Positions 60,469 through 64,000 of a DNA stretch of 64,000 nucleotides are shown here, one piece after another. The stretch lies in the NCBI GenBank assembly GCA_026225945.1, contig JAMJFZ010003163.1, forward strand, positions 18,412,501 to 18,476,500. The letters are read 5' to 3'. The first letter of the stretch is position 1; each line of letters starts with the position of its first letter. The notes beneath the pieces are model-generated. The model saw only the letters and a program-made list of their open reading frames with translations. It had not been told where the DNA came from and searched no databases. Origin of the DNA: Cricetomys ansorgei (Eukaryota; Chordata; Mammalia; Rodentia; Nesomyidae). The position numbers and the translations under genes are program-made.

Positions 60469-60469
60469 G
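60411..60469 (+). repeat. (AAT)n microsatellite in the B1 tail
   Basis: Nearly 20 uninterrupted AAT units. The minus-strand frame through it gives poly-Tyr/Leu strings, not a protein. Confidence 0.95.
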
Positions 60470-60479
60470 AGAAGAATTT

Positions 60480-60553
60480 GAGGAAGACAACCTCTCTGGC
60501 CTTCCACTTCTACTAGCATTGGCAAGCATCTGCATACACATATGAACAGTGCA
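60480..60553 (+). mobile_element. B2/B3/B4-type SINE 3' fragment
   Basis: CCTCTCTGGCCTTCCACTTC and GCATCTGCATACACATATG resemble the 3' part of rodent B-type SINEs leading into the CA tail. Confidence 0.4.
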
Positions 60554-60591
60554 TACACACACACAACACACACACACACACACACACACAC
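60554..60591 (+). repeat. (CA)n microsatellite
   Basis: About 18 CA units with one AA break. Confidence 0.95.
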
Positions 60592-60801
60592 TAAAAGGAT
60601 GAGGTAACTCTGGAGTGTTGGCATAGTTACCAGGGATAGATGCCAGGGTGGTCCAGAGGCTACCGGATAGGGAGGGACAAGAAGCTCGAGAGTGTAGGTG
60701 CTGAGAACTTGTTGCCCACTTGCTGGGAATGTTCTATTTAGGGACAGGGATGGAACCCTCACAGGGTGACTGCAGAGCCCTTTCTCCTGCATTTTTTTCA
60801 G

Positions 60802-60903
60802 AAAAGAGTTGAGGAAGCAAACCGCGCAGAAGCTAAAGCAGTTCCTAAGAAAGCCCCTGGGAAAAAGCAGGGCAAAGACAGCCGCAAGGTGACCTTCACC
60901 AAG
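60802..60903 (+). CDS. C16orf78: Coding exon 2 of the C16orf78-like gene (residues 51-84)
   Basis: This 34-codon exon lies between a pyrimidine-rich acceptor (TGCATTTTTTTCAG ending at 60801) and a GTAATC donor at 60904. Both boundaries are phase 0, so it joins exon 1 and exon 3 in frame. The peptide begins KRVEEANRAEAKAV and continues with a Lys/Gly/Pro-rich basic stretch, so the Lys/Arg cluster ending exon 1 runs on across the junction. A second in-frame donor-like site (AAG|GTGACC at 60888/60889) could shorten the exon by five codons. Intron 1 is 3891 bases and contains two MaLR LTRs, a B1 and (AAT)n and (CA)n arrays. No known domain is visible; basic, low-complexity content of this kind is common in sperm and nuclear proteins, but that is only a suggestion. 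Confidence 0.7.
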
Positions 60904-61415
60904 GTAATCACCCTTCTGCCTCTCTCCGAAGCTGTTCCTCTGCCATGGTGTCTGGCCACATGGTTTATAAAGATTCTGAGATGCCTCTCTGCCCCATGAT
61001 GACACCTTAATAAGTGAGTGTCCTATATCCACACCCACACCACACCTGCGCAGCTCTCAGCAACAGCCCTTGCTTTCCTGAAGTCCAGTTTCAGGGCAAG
61101 CGTGTCACCTTCTCCCATCCACATCCCTCCATACTCGAGGATGCTAGGGCCCAGAGAGCCATGGGAGCACTCAGCCTTGAAGCCAGAAAGTATCCCCGAC
61201 CTGCCTACAGGCATGTGCTGTGTGTACCCCTAGGAGATAAGGGGAAATAAAAGTGAAGTCTCGGTAAGCCCACACAGAGAACTCTCCTGCCGCTCAAACT
61301 CTTCCTGGGTCCAGGGCAGATCCCTGAGCAAATTGTAGAAATTTCTCAGTTTGGGTTTACAGGATGCTGAGTGAAGTCTTATAAGCAGAGCATAAGTTCT
61401 CTCTTGCTCTCCAAG

Positions 61416-61551
61416 CACCAAGATTCAAATGTCAGCAAGAAGCCGGACACCAGCAGCTACGGCAAAGATCAAGGAACAAGAACAGAAGTAAAGGGCAAAC
61501 GTCTGAGCAGGGTCTCTTCCAGCTTCAGCAGGGATGGCCTTAAGAAGACTG
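61416..61551 (+). CDS. C16orf78: Coding exon 3 of the C16orf78-like gene (residues 85-129)
   Basis: The exon follows a pyrimidine tract and an AAG acceptor (TCTCCAAG ending at 61415) and ends at G|GTAAGG, a good donor at 61552. It has 45 full codons plus one base, so it exits in phase 1. The peptide is polar and Ser/Lys-rich (HQDSNVSKKPDTSSYGKDQG and onward), with RVSSSFSRDG near the end; the Ser runs next to Arg/Lys could be phosphorylation sites. The GK-LS-V-S-S-DG-KK pattern agrees with what I recall of human C16orf78 at this point. Intron 2 is only 512 bases. No later exon was recognised before 64000. If the protein is near the recalled human length (about 265 residues), roughly half lies outside the window. 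Confidence 0.68.
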
Positions 61552-61994
61552 GTAAGGAAAGAACCTGGGTCCTGGGGTACCAGAACTGTCCCCTCTGGGC
61601 CAGTTCCTCAGAGGTAGTGGACGAGCTGCAGCACCTCAATCAAACCCTGTGTACATAGGAGTCAGGACCCGGCACAGGGTCCTTGGAGAGCCACGCCCAG
61701 GGTAGCGTTTGACAATCTGGATCTGGATGTACCCTGGATAGGAGGGAGTGGTTATTGAACTCTGCCAATCACCAACTAGTCTAAGGAATCCAGCACACTC
61801 CTGAACTATTTTGGTGACACTGCCTTTATGAGTTCCAATTTTTCTAAATTAAACACTATAACAATGTCTACTACAGAAGGTACCATCCTGGTGACCTGCC
61901 AAGCAGTGTGCATCCCTAGAAAGGGTCAGACCTGAGTTACAGTTCACGGTCCTACCTGACCACCATGGCTAATTCAGTTGTAACATCCTGACCG

Positions 61995-62025
61995 CCCCCA
62001 CCCCCTGCCCCCATCCCCCCACCCC
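61995..62025 (-). repeat. C-run tract, potential G-quadruplex on the minus strand
   Basis: Five runs of four to six C separated by one to two bases; the minus strand therefore fits the G4 rule. It lies in intron 3 of the C16orf78-like gene. Confidence 0.8.
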
Positions 62026-62741
62026 GCCAGCTCTGAACTTAGGTTTGTCGTCACATATAAAATGATGTAATAGTGTCACAAAGAAAATGGTATATAATAA
62101 TTTTGCTGTCTGTGTTGTGGCTGTAGGGCTGCAGCGATAGGGGACTGTAAATCACCAGCCTGGCACAAAGAAGTACTCAGTAAGGTGGTGCCAGAGGGTT
62201 GGAGAAACAGATATATTAAGCTTTTGCAGTACTTGGCCTTAAGCTGACAGTGAAAGCGGAATCTTAAAGCCACTTCCTACTTGCCCAAGTGGAAAGTGGG
62301 CAGGAGCTTGGAGCGGTAGTCATTCAGTTGTCCCCTTGTGTCCCAAAAGGAATACCTTCCCCATTTGTTCATTTGTTTTAGTACACCAAAGCTGTGGTAT
62401 GCAAACCAAAGCCTCTGGTGGGTCACAGTTCAGTATGACCGAAGATCTCCATGAGGGCTGCATTGCTAAGAGCAGTGCAGGACCCTGGACTGAACCCACA
62501 GCAGCATCTTAATGGGGTACTCATCAGATCCAAAACAGCCTGGCAAATCATCCATTGTAGATCTCTTGCATTTGATAAATGCATTGTGGTTATATGAGAT
62601 ATTAGCATCCAGGAAAACTGAGTGAAGGGTTTTAGAAGCCCTCTTCATCTTCTGGGAAGCTATTCTAACTGTTCTTATTACATAAAGCTACATAAATTCT
62701 TAATTATTCTAAAAACAATTTTTTTGTTAAGTTACTATAAT
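62026..62741. other. Intron 3 sequence, no exon recognised
   Basis: Searched for a phase-1 continuation of the gene; none found. Confidence 0.4.
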
Positions 62742-62916
62742 GGACTAGAGAGATGGCTCGGTGGTTAAGATCACTGGCTGCTCTCGCAGAGGACCCGGGT
62801 TCAATTCCCAGCACCCACATGGCAGCTCGCCACTGTCTGTGACTCTAATTCTAGGGGACATGAATCCAGGCAAAATATCAATGTACATTAAAATAAATAA
62901 ATAAACATCAAAAAAG
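62742..62916 (+). mobile_element. B2 SINE
   Basis: The tRNA-like head GACTAGAGAGATGGCTCGGT and GGGTTCAATTCCCAGCACCC carries the Pol III A and B boxes. It is followed by CACATGGCAGCTCGCCACTG and an AAATAAATAAATAAA tail. Confidence 0.9.
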
Positions 62917-63833
62917 AAACCTAACTGCATTCAAAGCCTTTTTTTTTTTAAGTTACTGGAAAAATAAAATCAAGATGGTAAGCTCCATAGCACAGCCAAG
63001 CTCTCTGTGACTCCTGTAGTCGCTGTTACTACTGTGCTGATTCCATTGAGCTCAAGAGCTTCCTTCGATCTTGCTTCCAGCAGATCCCCGTCCTCCCCTG
63101 CTTCTGGAAGCTTAGATGCACAGTAGCCTTGCTGCTGTGATGTCTTCCCAGACTCCTTACAGAGAGCCTTGGTGTGAGAGCAGACTTTACTGAAACTTTG
63201 AGGGGCAGCAGAGGGAAAGAATCACAAGCACATAGGTATATCATATACACATTGGAGGCTGATCATGTGACCCCATTCTCATGATTCTTCAGAGGCCTTT
63301 GTCTCCTGACACCCCCAGAAGATTGTCCTGGCTGCACTGGCCGGTAGTGAAAGCTTCCTGAGGTTTTCCCAAAGCTGCAGGCTGAGTTTAGAAGAGGCAC
63401 CCGGAAGCTGCTGTTCATCACTGCCAGACCCGCTTGCAGGAGGAGGAGAGTGGAAGCCTGCTTCAGGCTCCCTCATCACTGTCTCGGAGGCTCTCCCTCC
63501 TCTCTCTCTCCTCAACCCTTGCCTCCGCCCCACTTGGTGCCACTGGCTTCTTACTTAATCTGATCTTGGTTTCTTCTATCCCATTCCTAAAGTATGCTGT
63601 CAAGATACTTTCCTAAACCAAATCAGTCCCTCCAGAGCCTAAGGGAACCTCCTGGCTCTGAAGTAATGTAATGGTTCTCCCCTCACTGTACAAGGTGTAG
63701 ACATAAAGGCTGGCTTGTAGGCAGTTTGGGCCTCTGCTCTTCCCTTATTCTTGTCCTCACCATCCAAAACTAATTTACCAAATCTGAGAATGGGCAGGTC
63801 TTGCTTCTTCTGATGTAAAACAATGGCTGCTGG
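62917..63833. other. Intron or downstream DNA, no exon recognised
   Basis: No repeat or phase-1 exon recognised. Confidence 0.4.
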
Positions 63834-63852
63834 TGGCCACTAGAGGGCAGTA
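63834..63852 (+). promoter_or_regulatory. Strong CTCF-like binding motif, plus strand
   Basis: TGGCCACTAGAGGGCAGTA is very close to the CTCF core consensus (CCACTAGGGGGCAG type), not within a recognised SINE. Confidence 0.65.
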
Positions 63853-64000
63853 AGTGGATCCTTGCAAGCGCAGGAGCAGGTGTTCAGAGGCCTCTAAGCA
63901 CCTGCATCTGTCCACCTTAGGCATCCAGGACTGAGTCAGGCTGAGCTTAGCCACAGTGAGGACATCTGCCCATGCAAGTCTTGCAAGTGACCTCAGACAA

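Noticed and set aside
60358..61038. 226-codon minus-strand ORF
   Set aside because: It runs antisense to exon 2 and through the (AAT)n and (CA)n arrays, giving poly-Tyr and Cys/Val strings.
62742..62820. tRNA-like sequence with A and B boxes
   Set aside because: It is the head of a B2 SINE, not a tRNA gene; no cloverleaf with a proper acceptor stem was seen.

Overview
This window is nuclear DNA from a muroid rodent (mouse, rat, hamster or vole-like). The evidence is B1, B2, B3 and B4 SINEs, rodent-type L1 3' UTRs, MTD/ORR1-like MaLR LTRs and two URR1-type hAT remnants, on top of older mammalian MIR, L2-like and L1M remnants. There are no operons, phage genes or CRISPR arrays. I could not settle the species from sequence alone. 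Repeat family names come from recalled consensus sequences, and repeat ends are good to about 20 bases unless a target-site duplication is given.

Layout. 1-41 kb: intergenic DNA with no supportable gene. It holds ancient L1M pieces on the minus strand (about 2.5-3.3, 5.0-5.7, 8.0-8.6 and 39 kb), MIRs, scattered SINEs, MaLR LTRs, microsatellites and a roughly 640-base TGTCTG-type array (15.85-16.48 kb). Several unique AT-rich stretches, best at 18.79-19.17 and 36.94-37.18 kb, look like conserved non-coding enhancers. 41-56.5 kb: a repeat-dense block. One L1 (41.09-43.03 kb) has lost nearly all of ORF2, and another (53.2-55.6 kb) is only 3' region. Each was later hit by a solo LTR of the same ERVK-like family (336 and 338 bases, 6-base target duplications). 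The second L1 also carries an ERV1-like LTR. A minus-strand LTR with readable CCAAT, TATA and poly(A) signals lies at 55.89-56.4 kb.

56.7-64 kb: the only gene. Three plus-strand coding exons (56761-56910, 60802-60903, 61416-61551) join in frame through GT-AG introns and encode the first 129 residues of a small, highly charged protein. I recognise it, from memory and with moderate confidence, as the rodent counterpart of human C16orf78 (mouse 4933402J07Rik), a little-studied gene reported as testis-expressed that lies between CBLN1 and ZNF423. The remaining 3' exons should lie beyond the right edge. If the assignment is right, the 56 kb upstream is the CBLN1-side intergenic interval, and its conserved-looking elements may serve CBLN1, ZNF423 or this gene. 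Two CTCF-like motifs in divergent orientation (34.9 kb minus, 63.8 kb plus) could mark domain borders.

I found no clearly new biological system. The best leads are the charged testis-type gene with a compact RFX/CRE-like upstream motif pair, the paired ERVK-like LTRs nested in L1 hosts, the conserved-element candidates, and an unexplained 80-codon minus-strand ORF with a membrane-like segment (48.7-48.9 kb).
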